Source of the DNA: Bacillota bacterium
GTDB lineage: Bacteria > Bacillota > UBA994
Assembly (NCBI GenBank): GCA_009773495.1
Contig: WSXW01000003.1
Location: 1 to 64,000 of the forward strand
Direction of reading: 5' to 3'
DNA: 64,000 nt
Position 1 is the stretch's first letter. Each line of letters begins with the position of its first letter. Shown here in pieces: positions 19,296 to 29,615 of this stretch. Below the pieces are notes generated by a model that saw only the letters and a program-made list of their open reading frames with translations, searched no databases and was not told where the DNA came from. A program made the translations under genes and the position numbers.

Positions 19296-20975
19296 CTAGT
19301 TCTTGTGATGTTTGTTTAGCAGCTCTTGAGCGTGTTGTAACGCGACATGACTCTCGTCGCCACTGAGCATGCGTGCCAGTTCGCGAACACGTGTCGTAGC
19401 ATCAAGTGCAGTTACAGTGGTAACAGTGCGCTCTTCGTTGGTATCCTTGTGAATATAAAAGTGAGTTTTGGCTACAGCTGCGATCTGAGGTAAATGTGTA
19501 ACGCATAGCACTTGTTTGCCGATAGCGACTCGAGCGATTTTTTCTGCTACTGCTTGCGCTGCTTTGCCGCCCACTCCACTGTCAATTTCATCAAAGACTA
19601 ATGTGGGGATGCTATCTAGCTGGCTGAAAACCGCCTTTAGGCCAAGCATCACGCGGGACATTTCGCCTCCTGAGGCAATTTTACTCAACGGCTTCGGCTC
19701 TTCGCCGAGGTTTGCGGAAAAGAGCAACTCTACTTTCTCAGTACCAGACGTGCTTAAACTGTCCCCACCGAGTGTCTTGACTTCTAGCGTGAGGCGGGCA
19801 TTTTTCATTCCCAAGTCCTTAATGTGGTTCTCTGCCTCAGCGGCGAGTCGTTCTCCTTTTGCTAGGCGCAATGCACGAAGCTTTTGCGCAGCGATATTGA
19901 ACTTCTTATACACGGCCCCGCGCTCCGCTTCAAGCTCAGCCACCCGCTCCTTGGAGTTAGAAATTCGCTCTAGAGTTGCTGCAGCTTCATGACGAAACGC
20001 TAAAATCTGTTCTATACCATCACCATATTTGCGTTTTAGCTTACTAACTAAATCTAGGCGGGTTTCAATCTGCTCCAAACGTTCAGGCTCGAAGCTAAGC
20101 TCATCTTTGAAAATACTAATATCCCGCGCTGCATCATCAAGCAAATAGGAGGCTTGCTCTAGTAGTTCCTTGCTGTTATTTAGCTGTGGAGCAAGTCTTG
20201 CAGCGTCAGTTACGTCAGTAATAATTCTGCCTAGTATGTCTAGAACAGACCTGCCGCGTCCCTGGCCCGCATAAAGCTCGTGATAAACTCTATCCACTGC
20301 GCTTTTCAGCTTTTCAAAGTTTAGGAGCCGAGAACGCTCCGTTCGAAGATCGTCTTCTTCACCTTCGGTAAGCCGGGCCTTGTCAATTTCCTGCACCTGA
20401 AACAAAAACAAGTCGATCAGTCGTGAGCGTTCCCGTTCGTCGCCGGATAACTCTTGTATTTCATGGGAAGACGCATTATGGCGTTTCACGCAAATGGAGA
20501 GCTCCTGCAATAGTACACGAGCCTCTTCACCGATGTATGAGTCAACCAGTCGTAAATGCTTGTCTGGATGTAGTAGTGATTGATGTTCATGTTGCCCATG
20601 CATATCCACTAGGTACGCTCCAACGTCCTTGAGGGTAGTCTGGCTGACAACCCTGCTATTGATGCGGCATGTGGAGCGGCTAGGTGTTATCTCCCGCGTT
20701 ATAATTACAGCATCTTCCTCATATAGGCCTAACTCCATAAGGGTATTTACAGCTGTATCATCCTCAATTGTAAATACACCTTGGACAAATGCCTTCTCTG
20801 CACCTGAACGCAAGAGGTCGCTGCTAGCGCGACCGCCTAGTAATAGGTTTAAGGCATCGACAATAATCGATTTGCCTGCCCCGGTTTCACCAGTCAGAAC
20901 GGTGAGCCCGGCATTAAGCTCAAGGTCAAGTTTTTCTATAACCGCAAGATTGCGAATAATCAGCCGTTCTAACAT
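19296..20975 (-). CDS. recN: DNA repair protein RecN
   Basis: MLERLIIRNLAVIEKLDLELNAGLTVLTGETGAGKSIIVDALNLLLGGRAS, FDEIDSGVGGKAAQAVAEKI. Confidence 0.96.
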   Translation of the reverse strand: MLERLIIRNLAVIEKLDLELNAGLTVLTGETGAGKSIIVDALNLLLGGRASSDLLRSGAEKAFVQGVFTIEDDTAVNTLMELGLYEEDAVIITREITPSRSTCRINSRVVSQTTLKDVGAYLVDMHGQHEHQSLLHPDKHLRLVDSYIGEEARVLLQELSICVKRHNASSHEIQELSGDERERSRLIDLFLFQVQEIDKARLTEGEEDDLRTERSRLLNFEKLKSAVDRVYHELYAGQGRGRSVLDILGRIITDVTDAARLAPQLNNSKELLEQASYLLDDAARDISIFKDELSFEPERLEQIETRLDLVSKLKRKYGDGIEQILAFRHEAAATLERISNSKERVAELEAERGAVYKKFNIAAQKLRALRLAKGERLAAEAENHIKDLGMKNARLTLEVKTLGGDSLSTSGTEKVELLFSANLGEEPKPLSKIASGGEMSRVMLGLKAVFSQLDSIPTLVFDEIDSGVGGKAAQAVAEKIARVAIGKQVLCVTHLPQIAAVAKTHFYIHKDTNEERTVTTVTALDATTRVRELARMLSGDESHVALQHAQELLNKHHKN

Positions 20976-20999
20976 TTGTGAGGCCTCCTTTGAGTGGGG

Positions 21000-21052
21000 G
21001 ATTGTTGATTGGGGTAAACAAATACCATGTGCTAATCTGCTATGTGCTTCCG
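21000..21052. repeat. Heptanucleotide arrays, GATTGKK and GCYATGT dialects
   Basis: GATTGTT GATTGGG; ACCATGT GCTAATCT GCTATGT GCTTCCG. Confidence 0.6.
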
Positions 21053-21055
21053 TCC

Positions 21056-21931
21056 CTAAAGCTGTGCTTGCGGCAATGTTGTCTCGCTCATTTTATGCCG
21101 TAGTACATCATAGAAGCTTCGGGGGGCTATTTTTATCAGCCGAGTCACGATATCGGCTTTTTCTATTAGGACTTCATCGTCGGGGTATAACCGAATACCC
21201 TCCTGCCCATCTAAGGTCAAAACCATATCTTCATGTACGGAATGGAGCTTGATACGGATTTTTTCTCGAGCCGAGATGACTACCGGCCGAGCCTGAAGCA
21301 TGTGTGGGCAGATGGGGGTCAGAAGCATGAGCTGCATAGATGGATCTACTATCGGACCGCCCGCAGAAAGTGAGTAAGCAGTTGATCCCGTGGGGGTAGC
21401 GATAATTACGCCATCTGCTGGGAATGTCTCTAGATAGCTCTTGCCGATATGTACTTCTAAACGGATCATTCGTGCGAATGCGCCTTTAGTCACAACACAA
21501 TCATTTAGAGCAAAAGCTTCAGATACTCGTATACCTTTGCGGTGTACTGTTGCCTTGAGCATCATGCGCTCCTGCAGACGGATTTCGTTTTTCGCAATCA
21601 TCGCAACGGCTTCTTTGGTACCGCGCTCTTCTACTTCGGTCAGAAAGCCAAGATGACCTAGGTTAACACCTAGCAGGGGAACTCCCCAGAAAGGCCAACG
21701 CCGGGCGACAGAAAGCAGAGTCCCGTCCCCACCCAGCACAATAATGGCAGAGCTTTCCTGGGCAATTTCTTGCTCAGTAAATCCTAGTTCCGTACGCTCG
21801 ATCTGTATGGCTAAATTCACTGGCAGCATTGCATCGGTGCCAAGCTCACTAAGGTAGCCAAGTATGTCGCGGGTAACATCAACGGTAGTAGGTTTGTCTA
21901 GGTTAGCGATTATTCCTAACGGCATTCGCAA
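21056..21931 (-). CDS. nadK: NAD kinase
   Basis: IIVLGGDGTLLSVAR, GVNLGHLGFLTE, ATPTGSTAYSLSAGGPIVDP. Confidence 0.95.
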   Translation of the reverse strand: MRMPLGIIANLDKPTTVDVTRDILGYLSELGTDAMLPVNLAIQIERTELGFTEQEIAQESSAIIVLGGDGTLLSVARRWPFWGVPLLGVNLGHLGFLTEVEERGTKEAVAMIAKNEIRLQERMMLKATVHRKGIRVSEAFALNDCVVTKGAFARMIRLEVHIGKSYLETFPADGVIIATPTGSTAYSLSAGGPIVDPSMQLMLLTPICPHMLQARPVVISAREKIRIKLHSVHEDMVLTLDGQEGIRLYPDDEVLIEKADIVTRLIKIAPRSFYDVLRHKMSETTLPQAQL

Positions 21932-21954
21932 CCCCCCTTATCCGGAAATATTCT

Positions 21955-22767
21955 CTACTTAGTGCTCAAGTCCTTGTGAGCGACGTCAACGAGTTCGCTA
22001 ATTATTGGGGGGGCGATGGCGTCACCAGTTATACGCCACCATCCAATAAACTCAATATTACCTTCCGGACCGGTAATAGGAGAAAAAGTTAACCCTTGCA
22101 GTGCCCAGTTAAGAGACTGAGCAGTTTTAACAATCTCGAGTATTACTGACTCATGTGCGGTACGATCGCGCACAACTCCCCTACCCCGTGAGACCACTTC
22201 TTTACCAGCTTCGAACTGGGGTTTAATCAGTGCAACTACTTCGCCATGCGGCGGTAGCACTTGCATCAGCATGGGGAATATCAGCTTAAGAGAAATAAAG
22301 GCAACATCTACCGTAGCGAGATCTGGCGTAAGGTTAAGCATATCATTCGTAAGATAGCGTGCATTTGTCTTTTCCATTACAGTTACGCGGGGGTCTGTGC
22401 GCAACCTCCAGGCCAGCTGTCCGCTGCCCACGTCTACAGCTACTACATGTTTGGCCCCATTTTGCAGGGCACAGTCAGTAAAGCCACCTGTAGACGCGCC
22501 TACATCTAACACAATCTTATCAAGCACCGACACCTTGAGCTCTCGCAGGGCCTTTTCGAGCTTTAAGCCCCCACGCGATACATACGCATGCTCAGGTGCA
22601 ATGATTTCAATAATGGCATCCATCGGGAATGCATGGCCGACCTTATCTGCTCTGGAACCGTTCACACTAACAAGGCCACTCAAAATTAGACCTCTTGCCT
22701 TTTCACGTGATTCGCACAGACCGCGCTCAGCCAACAAAACGTCAAGCCTTTTATTGTTGTTGTTCAT
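21955..22767 (-). CDS. tlyA: TlyA-family 2'-O-methyltransferase/hemolysin A
   Basis: S4 domain KRLDVLLAERGLCESREKARGLILSGLV; LDVGASTGGFTDCALQNGAKHVVAVDVGSGQL. Confidence 0.94.
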   Translation of the reverse strand: MNNNNKRLDVLLAERGLCESREKARGLILSGLVSVNGSRADKVGHAFPMDAIIEIIAPEHAYVSRGGLKLEKALRELKVSVLDKIVLDVGASTGGFTDCALQNGAKHVVAVDVGSGQLAWRLRTDPRVTVMEKTNARYLTNDMLNLTPDLATVDVAFISLKLIFPMLMQVLPPHGEVVALIKPQFEAGKEVVSRGRGVVRDRTAHESVILEIVKTAQSLNWALQGLTFSPITGPEGNIEFIGWWRITGDAIAPPIISELVDVAHKDLSTK

Positions 22768-24598
22768 GTTCTACTACCACTTCCCTAATTTTAGCGGCAC
22801 TTAATCCTGCCTCCGCAAGCAATACCTGGCGCGGGGCCTGTGGTACAAAACCATTCTCAAAACCGATACAGCACATTTTTGTCTTAGCATTTCGCTTTAA
22901 TAAGGCCTCACTTAAACTCGATCCGAAACCTCCAGCCAAAACATTGTCCTCTAGGGTTACAATGAGTTGCGCCGTCACTGCCTTCTCGATGAGATCCTCC
23001 GGCAGCGGCCAGACCTGCGGACAATAATAAACGCTCGTGGCGATACCACTCTTCGTAAGTTCGAGGTGCGCTTCAATACACTCCTCGAGTAGAGGCCCCA
23101 CACCCACTAATAGGATCTCTCCGAAACCACACAAGAGTTCTCCGGTCGTAGTGGCTGGGAGCTCTATAGGCTTTGCGTTATCCTTAGGGTAACGCAAAGC
23201 AACGGGAGCGTTGATAGCTAAAGCATGCCCGAGCAATCGCGGCATGTCTTCAGAGCCTACCGGGGCGTAGACAGTAAGGCCCGGCATAGTACGTAAATAA
23301 GACAGGTCGTAGATGCCATGGTGTGTTTCGCCGTCTTCTCCCACCACTCCCGCCCGATCTAGGCAGATCACCACGGGTAGTTTTTGTAGACAAACATCAT
23401 GTAGCATCTGATCGTAAGCGCGCTGCATAAAAGTTGAGTATACCACCACCACAGGCTTCATGCCTTCTGCTGCTAGCCCAGCCGCGAAGGTCACGGCATG
23501 TTGCTCTGCAATACCTACATCATATAAACGATCTGGGTGTGAAAGAGCAAAAGCAGCTAGGCCTGTGCCGTCAAGCATTGCTGCCGTGATGGCCGCTATT
23601 CTTATGTCGCTATCCGCTAGTTCAACTAGAGTTTGCCCAAGCAATTCAGTAAAGCTAGCCGAGCCCGCTGTACGGCGTCGTTGTCCTGTCGCAACTGTAA
23701 AAGGGGGCGCACTATGGAAAAGCGAGGGACTGTCTTCGGCTGGTATGTAGCCTTTCCCTTTGCGGGTAAGACAGTGCACCAATACGGGAGTAGACAGTTG
23801 TTTAGCTTGACGCAATACCGCTTCTATATCTCTCATACTGTGCCCGTCGACAGGTCCCAAATAGGTAAAACCTAATTCCTCAAAAACCACACCCGGCACC
23901 AGAAGGTATTTAAGGCTTGACTTAAAACGCGTCACCCAGCTAAAGACAAAGTCCCCTAATCGGGGGATGCCCTTAAGAACCCCACGTACATCGCGCTTGG
24001 TGCGCTGATAAAGGGGGGCTGTTCGTAGGCGATTAAGGTATTTGGCAATAGCGCCTACATTGGGTGAAATGGACATTTCGTTATCGTTAAGTATGACGAT
24101 TAGTGGCTTACCAATGTGTGAAGCGTGATTTAGAGCCTCCCATGCCATGCCGCCGGTTAGGGCGCCATCCCCAATCACCGCGACGACATGTCTGTGTTTG
24201 CCCTGTAAGCGCAAAGCTTCTGCTATGCCAAGGGCAGCAGAAATTGAGGTTGTACTGTGTCCCGTATTAAAAACATCATGGCTGCTCTCTTCTCGCTTAG
24301 GAAACCCACTTAACCCACGGGCCTTACGCAGCGTAGCAAACCTTTGCTGCCTACCCGTGAGCATTTTGTGCGCATAGGTCTGATGCCCAACATCCCAGAC
24401 TATTTTGTCCTCCGGTGAGTCAAACTCACGATGAAGCGCTATTGTCAGTTCTATTACGCCAAGGTTAGATGCTAAATGACCACCGTTTTCCGCAACACCC
24501 GAAAGAATGGTAGTGCGTAAGTCATTAGCGAGTACGCTAAGTTCCTGTTCAGTGAGTTTCTTGAGATCTTGTGGCGAGTTAATCCGCTCTAGCAGCAT
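22751..24598 (-). CDS. dxs: 1-deoxy-D-xylulose-5-phosphate synthase
   Basis: GGHLASNLGVIELTIALH, GDGALTGGMAWEALNHA, DRAGVVGEDGETHHGIYDLSYLR. Confidence 0.96.
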   Translation of the reverse strand: MLLERINSPQDLKKLTEQELSVLANDLRTTILSGVAENGGHLASNLGVIELTIALHREFDSPEDKIVWDVGHQTYAHKMLTGRQQRFATLRKARGLSGFPKREESSHDVFNTGHSTTSISAALGIAEALRLQGKHRHVVAVIGDGALTGGMAWEALNHASHIGKPLIVILNDNEMSISPNVGAIAKYLNRLRTAPLYQRTKRDVRGVLKGIPRLGDFVFSWVTRFKSSLKYLLVPGVVFEELGFTYLGPVDGHSMRDIEAVLRQAKQLSTPVLVHCLTRKGKGYIPAEDSPSLFHSAPPFTVATGQRRRTAGSASFTELLGQTLVELADSDIRIAAITAAMLDGTGLAAFALSHPDRLYDVGIAEQHAVTFAAGLAAEGMKPVVVVYSTFMQRAYDQMLHDVCLQKLPVVICLDRAGVVGEDGETHHGIYDLSYLRTMPGLTVYAPVGSEDMPRLLGHALAINAPVALRYPKDNAKPIELPATTTGELLCGFGEILLVGVGPLLEECIEAHLELTKSGIATSVYYCPQVWPLPEDLIEKAVTAQLIVTLEDNVLAGGFGSSLSEALLKRNAKTKMCCIGFENGFVPQAPRQVLLAEAGLSAAKIREVVVEHEQQQ

Positions 24599-24686
24599 AA
24601 GTCTCCTCCGACACATAAAAATTGGCGCCTCAAAGCGCCTGTAAATTCATCAGTGCGTTACGGGCACACTATAGTATAGCATACAT

Positions 24687-25127
24687 TCAATTCCAATAGG
24701 CTATTGTGATCCCGAGTAAGGCGCCTGCGAGAACCTCCACCGGGGTGTGCCCAAGTAGTTCTTTAAGCGGAATTTCGCTCACATGCTTGTGTAAACGAAA
24801 CTGCTCAATGATCTTATTAAGGACTTCTGCCTGTTTTCCAGCAGCTTGTCTCACACCTGCAGCGTCGTACATAACTATTAGCGCAAATGTAATGGTAATG
24901 GCTGTTAAAGGGCTTTCAAACCCTGTAAATCTAATAGCTCCAGCTGATAATGCGCTTACTATAGCAGAATGTGCACTTGGCATTCCCCCAGCACCAGTGA
25001 GCCTCTCTAAGTCCACCCGCCCCGCCTTAACCCAGGCGACAATAACTTTTAACCCTTGTGAAATAAACCATGCCAGTAAAGCACGGTAAAGAATGGGGTT
25101 GGTGGTGAGGGCGTGAAAGAAGGGCAT
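24687..25127 (-). CDS. Divergent PAP2-family membrane protein
   Basis: GGMPSAHSAIVSALSAGA, MYDAAGVRQAAGKQAEVLN, LGHTPVEVLAGALLGI. Confidence 0.88.
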   Translation of the reverse strand: MPFFHALTTNPILYRALLAWFISQGLKVIVAWVKAGRVDLERLTGAGGMPSAHSAIVSALSAGAIRFTGFESPLTAITITFALIVMYDAAGVRQAAGKQAEVLNKIIEQFRLHKHVSEIPLKELLGHTPVEVLAGALLGITIAYWN

Positions 25128-25145
25128 AGGCGAACTCCTCCTACA

Positions 25146-26036
25146 TTACTTAGTCCTGTTTATGCATAGATCTGCGGCTTGGCGCAAGGGTTCGCTACCA
25201 CCAAGCGCATCTAATGTTGTCAGGCAGGACTCATAGCATTTTCTAGCACGTTCCTCGGCCCCCTGCAAGCCATACACGCTTACATAAGTGAGTTTCTTGG
25301 CCTGCTGGTCCTTACCTGCGGTCTTACCCAAGTCCTTTTCGTTACCTACCACGTCAAGAATATCATCCCGGATCTGAAAACCTAGGCCGAGATATGCAGC
25401 GTACCGAGTGACACTCGCTAGTTCTTGCTTAGTCGCTCCCGCTAAGATCGCACCAATGCGAAGTGAGGCCGTGATCAAAGAGCCTGTCTTGTGGGCATGT
25501 ATATAATCTAAGGTTTGGGGTGGATTACTGACCTCTGCTGATTCGGAGAGTATGTCTACGACCTGTCCTCCGATCAATCCATTTGTTCCAGAGGCGAAAG
25601 CTAATTCTGCCGTGCTTTGCAGAATACGAGTTGCACTGTATTGATCAACGAGTTTGTGAGTCATTAGCTCAAAGGCAAGGGTAAGCAAAGCGTCACCCGC
25701 TAGTATCGCTATAGCTTCGCCAAAAACCTTATGGTTAGTGGGCTTACCTCGCCTGTAGTCATCGTTATCCATGGCAGGCAGGTCATCATGAATAAGTGAA
25801 TATGTGTGGATTAGCTCTATAGCTGCCGCTGCTGGCAAAAAACTCAAAGCGTTACCACCAAACATCTCATGAGCGACTATAGCCAAGCTGGGCCTGAGGC
25901 GTTTACCGCCGGCAAGAACACTATAGCGCATAGCCTCATGGATGGTGGGCGGGAATTCATTGGTGTTGGGAAGATAGCTCTCTAGGACTTCGTTAACTAA
26001 GAGGGTGTAGTGCTTAAGGTCAAAATCTTTCATCAT
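25146..26036 (-). CDS. ispA: Polyprenyl (farnesyl) diphosphate synthase
   Basis: YSLIHDDLPAMDNDDYRRGKPTNH and GLGFQIRDDILDVVG (two Asp-rich motifs). Confidence 0.94.
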   Translation of the reverse strand: MMKDFDLKHYTLLVNEVLESYLPNTNEFPPTIHEAMRYSVLAGGKRLRPSLAIVAHEMFGGNALSFLPAAAAIELIHTYSLIHDDLPAMDNDDYRRGKPTNHKVFGEAIAILAGDALLTLAFELMTHKLVDQYSATRILQSTAELAFASGTNGLIGGQVVDILSESAEVSNPPQTLDYIHAHKTGSLITASLRIGAILAGATKQELASVTRYAAYLGLGFQIRDDILDVVGNEKDLGKTAGKDQQAKKLTYVSVYGLQGAEERARKCYESCLTTLDALGGSEPLRQAADLCINRTK

Positions 26037-26236
26037 TAGCCCTCAACAAACGCTGTGCGTTCGTCCCTAAGTATTATTTCCACTTTCTGTTCGGCTTCAA
26101 TCAAAAGCTTCTCGCAGTTCTTGAGAGCCTCAACGCCAGCGAGGTAGAGCGCCATCGCTTCATCTAAGGTAACTTCACCGCCCTCTAGTTTGGCGACGAT
26201 CTCCTCTAGCTTTTTTATGGCACTTTCAAATTGCAT
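26036..26236 (-). CDS. xseB: Exodeoxyribonuclease VII small subunit
   Basis: MQFESAIKKLEEIVAKLEGGEVTLDEAMALYLAGVEALKNCEKLL; start trimmed. Confidence 0.93.
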   Translation of the reverse strand: MQFESAIKKLEEIVAKLEGGEVTLDEAMALYLAGVEALKNCEKLLIEAEQKVEIILRDERTAFVEG

Positions 26237-27437
26237 CACAGTGCTCCTTTCCCGTAACCACCGACATGATCTTGCCATGCCGCAACGTGGTAGTAAGATT
26301 ATCCCCAATATTAACCTCTAAACAGGACGTGATGACATGGGCGTCCTCGCTTTGCGTAACACTGTACCCGCGCGCGAGTACCTTGAGAGGGCTCAGGGCG
26401 TGTAGCGTTGCAGCGTAAGACGATAGCAGCCCCCGTTGTTTTGTCAGATACAAACTAGAGGATCCGATCAGTCTAAAGTGTAAATGTGTCGCATGCTCCC
26501 TCAGCATGCGTAACTGTCTTCTAGGTGAATTGGTATTGAGCCTTACGCTGAGATTGTCTGTGTGTTGGCGTAAAGATGTTAGCTTGCGCTCTAGACTAGT
26601 GCTTAGGCTCAGGCGCATCTCTAGGAGCCGACTCTCTAGGGCTCGTATGTCCGGAACTACTAATTCTGCAGCGGCAGAAGGTGTAGGGGCACGCATATCT
26701 GCTACAAAGTCGGCAATGGTAAAATCAGTCTCATGCCCTATTGCAGAAACAATCGGATACGGGCATTGCGTGATGGCGCGGGCTACCTGTTCGTCATTAA
26801 AAGCCCATAGGTCTTCGATGGAGCCACCACCCCGGCCCAAGATCACCACGTCAATATCGCTATGAGCGCAAATATTGTGTAGGGCCGAAACAATAGAAGG
26901 AACAGCGTCTGCCCCTTGCACCGTTACAGGGATAATTAAAACCTGGGCTAAAGGATATCGACGACGCAAAACCGTAATAATGTCACGGATGGCTGCTCCC
27001 GTAGGGGAAGTCAAAACAGCTACCGTGCGAGGGTGCTTGGGTAAGGGTCTTTTGCGATGCTCTGCAAACAGCCCTTCCTCGTCGAGCCGTTTTTTTAGCT
27101 GTTCGTATGCTACGTATAGAGAGCCTAGCCCGTCTGGTTCAATTAGGTCAACGTAGAATTGGTAAGCCCCATCGCGCTCATAGACTCCGATATTACCTTT
27201 AGTTAAAACCTTCATGCCGTCATAAGGTCGAAATTTTAGCAGACCCGTACGGCTTCGCCACATAACTGATTTTAAGCTAGCTCTATCATCTTTTAAAGTG
27301 AAGTAGTAATGCCCTGAGCTGTGTGCCTTAAAATTAGATATTTCACCACTGACCCACACCTTCTGAAGCAGCGCGCTCCCTTCAAGAATTTCGCGAATAT
27401 GAGCAGTGAGATCGTAGACGGATAGTGGCCTAGCCAT
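26226..27437 (-). CDS. xseA: Exodeoxyribonuclease VII large subunit
   Basis: VWVSGEISNFKAHSSGHYYFTLKD, VAVLTSPTGAAIRDI, GRGGGSIEDLWAFNDE. Confidence 0.95.
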   Translation of the reverse strand: MARPLSVYDLTAHIREILEGSALLQKVWVSGEISNFKAHSSGHYYFTLKDDRASLKSVMWRSRTGLLKFRPYDGMKVLTKGNIGVYERDGAYQFYVDLIEPDGLGSLYVAYEQLKKRLDEEGLFAEHRKRPLPKHPRTVAVLTSPTGAAIRDIITVLRRRYPLAQVLIIPVTVQGADAVPSIVSALHNICAHSDIDVVILGRGGGSIEDLWAFNDEQVARAITQCPYPIVSAIGHETDFTIADFVADMRAPTPSAAAELVVPDIRALESRLLEMRLSLSTSLERKLTSLRQHTDNLSVRLNTNSPRRQLRMLREHATHLHFRLIGSSSLYLTKQRGLLSSYAATLHALSPLKVLARGYSVTQSEDAHVITSCLEVNIGDNLTTTLRHGKIMSVVTGKEHCDAI

Positions 27438-28269
27438 TCTGTATTTTAGCTGCTAAAACAGTATTTTTGAGTAGCAAGGCAATAGTCATGGGTCCCACAC
27501 CGCCGGGAACAGGAGTAATAAATGATGCCAATGTTGCCACAGCGTCGTAATCTACATCACCAACCAGCTTATCCCCTACACGATTAGTGCCAACATCAAT
27601 CACCACCGCACCGGGCTTTACCATGTCCGCTGTAATTAGATTAACCTTGCCCACAGCTACAATAAGCACGTCGGCTTGGCGAGTAAAGTGCGCTAAGTTT
27701 TCGGTGTGGCGATGGCAAGTGGTGACGGTAGCGTCTGCTAGGAGGGCCAAGGTAGACAGTGGTTTACCCACTACGTTGCTACGCCCTACTACTACCACAT
27801 GCTTACCCTTGAGGGGGTAATCTATAGACTTAAGCATTTCCATTATACCGGCTGGCGTGCAAGGGATAAGAGCCTCAGCAAAGCCGAGGTTCATTAAGCC
27901 TATGTTCGTGGGGTGGAAACCATCAACATCCTTTTCCCGTTTGACAGCTCCAAAAATTGCCATTTGGTCAAGATGACTCGGTAATGGCATTTGCACTAAA
28001 ATGCCGTTTACGCCACGGTCGCTATTAAGGCCGTCTATCAGCATCATTAACTCATCCTGAGTGGCCTCAGCAGGCAGTCGGTGGACGGTAGACTCAACAT
28101 TAGCCGCCTTACACGCCTTTTCTTTCATGCCGACATAAGTGTGGCTGGCTGGGTCATCGCCTACCAGAATTACAGCTAAGTGTGGTTTTACTGTAAGAGT
28201 CTTGGCCTCTGCTGCGACCTCTTCGCGAAATTTTTTAGCTAAGTCTTTACCATCAATAATTTTAGCCAT
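27430..28269 (-). CDS. folD: Methylenetetrahydrofolate dehydrogenase/cyclohydrolase
   Basis: VGDDPASHTYVGMKEKAC, VVVGRSNVVGKPLSTLAL, PVPGGVGPMTIALLLKNT; start trimmed to MAKIIDGK. Confidence 0.95.
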   Translation of the reverse strand: MAKIIDGKDLAKKFREEVAAEAKTLTVKPHLAVILVGDDPASHTYVGMKEKACKAANVESTVHRLPAEATQDELMMLIDGLNSDRGVNGILVQMPLPSHLDQMAIFGAVKREKDVDGFHPTNIGLMNLGFAEALIPCTPAGIMEMLKSIDYPLKGKHVVVVGRSNVVGKPLSTLALLADATVTTCHRHTENLAHFTRQADVLIVAVGKVNLITADMVKPGAVVIDVGTNRVGDKLVGDVDYDAVATLASFITPVPGGVGPMTIALLLKNTVLAAKIQNG

Positions 28270-28325
28270 ATGTAATACCTCCTTAGTTATCTGTGTTCCA
28301 CCAGTCCTCGCGGGCGGCACTGTAT

Positions 28326-28742
28326 TTATTGCTTCACCCAGCCCTGCTGACGTGCAATATTACCGAGCATTCCGTTAATAAATCGGCTTGACTCCTCGGT
28401 GCTATATTGTTTAGCCAGTTCTAACCCCTCATTGATAACGACGTTAATCGGTGTATCAGGGTCATGACTGAGCATTTCTGCCAGAGATAAGCGGAGTAAG
28501 CTGATGTCAACGCGGGCCAAACGGTCGATGGTCCAACCGACGCTGGCATTAGAAATAAAAGCATTAATCTCTTCCCAATGACTGAGCGCCGCCCGGACGA
28601 TGCGTCGTGCATAATCTGCGTCCCGATTTGCAAGCGGAGTTGATTCCATAGCGTAGGCAAAAGCCTGGGGCTCGTCCACCAGACCCAAGTCAAGCTGATA
28701 TAAAGTCTGCAGAGCAGCTTCTCGAGCTGTTCTTCGGCTCAT
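28326..28742 (-). CDS. nusB: Transcription antitermination factor NusB
   Basis: MSRRTAREAALQTLYQLDL ... PINVVINEGLELAKQYSTEESSRFINGMLGNIA. Confidence 0.94.
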   Translation of the reverse strand: MSRRTAREAALQTLYQLDLGLVDEPQAFAYAMESTPLANRDADYARRIVRAALSHWEEINAFISNASVGWTIDRLARVDISLLRLSLAEMLSHDPDTPINVVINEGLELAKQYSTEESSRFINGMLGNIARQQGWVKQ

Positions 28743-28796
28743 TAAGCGTTCCCCCTGTTTAGTGGCCTAGGGCCATTTGTTTATATATCTTACCAT

Positions 28797-28828
28797 AAAA
28801 AAACCACCTTTAAACGGGTGGTTTAGGT
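28797..28828 (-). terminator. Terminator of the Asp23/AmaP cluster
   Basis: Minus strand AAACCACC-cgtttaaa-GGTGGTTTTTTT. Confidence 0.7.
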
Positions 28829-29047
28829 TTAGTCAACCGGTGGCAGCAACCTTTCGAGCAGGGCGCGGAGGTCTTCATCACGATCAAGCCGAAGCCCGAT
28901 ATAATACCCTGCTGTAGCACAGAGTAAGATGAAGAGCGTCCGCAAGAATCCATAATGTAAGTATACAAAAGCAAAGGATAGACCTGAAATAGTGCCGACA
29001 ATCCGACCGCGATACAGCGTTAAAATCTTTCGCACTACGTTATACAT
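28829..29047 (-). CDS. DUF2273-type small membrane protein
   Basis: 72 aa; GTISGLSFAFVYLHYGFLRTLFILLCATAGYYIGLRLD; next to amaP and asp23. Confidence 0.8.
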   Translation of the reverse strand: MYNVVRKILTLYRGRIVGTISGLSFAFVYLHYGFLRTLFILLCATAGYYIGLRLDRDEDLRALLERLLPPVD

Positions 29048-29055
29048 AGCCCTTC

Positions 29056-29598
29056 CTACTGCACTCGCACTCTAGATGTCGGCGCCATTTCTACCACAAG
29101 TACTTTAACGGTCACCACGTTGACTCCTGCGCTCGCTTCTACAGTGCGCTTAAGCGTATCCTGCAATAAGGTTGTGACGGTGGGAATGTTGCTATCCTGA
29201 CTTGTGGATACCTCCGCATAGATGGTGAGTCCATCATCACCCAATTCTACTCGCACTTTGGCATTGCTCACGCCGCGGACGGATTGCGCTGCTTTCTGGG
29301 CGAGGTTCTTAATGGCCGTGATGGAGATGCGTACATCCCCTAACTCGCTATGATGAGTGATGGCGGAAAGTGTTGTGCGTTCCTTGCGAATACCCGACAG
29401 CAGAAATCGAACGCTAAAGATTAAGAACAGTGCGGTTAAAGGGATTGCTTCCCATCTAGTTAGAAAGGCACCTAATTCAGGAGCTCCCCATCCTGGAGGA
29501 AAACCTAGGTACGCACCAAGCACCATCAGTGCAATGGTGGCGACAGCGAGGGTGTATAACGACAACATAATGCGGTCAAAAATCTTCACCAAGAACAC
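29056..29598 (-). CDS. amaP: Alkaline shock response membrane anchor protein AmaP
   Basis: Two N-terminal TMs followed by an Asp23-like domain; asp23 neighbourhood. Confidence 0.8.
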   Translation of the reverse strand: MFLVKIFDRIMLSLYTLAVATIALMVLGAYLGFPPGWGAPELGAFLTRWEAIPLTALFLIFSVRFLLSGIRKERTTLSAITHHSELGDVRISITAIKNLAQKAAQSVRGVSNAKVRVELGDDGLTIYAEVSTSQDSNIPTVTTLLQDTLKRTVEASAGVNVVTVKVLVVEMAPTSRVRVQ

Positions 29599-29615
29599 CC
29601 CTTTATACTGCTTGT

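Noticed and set aside
28421-28693. Minus-strand ORF overlapping nusB
   Set aside because: Alternate-frame shadow of nusB.
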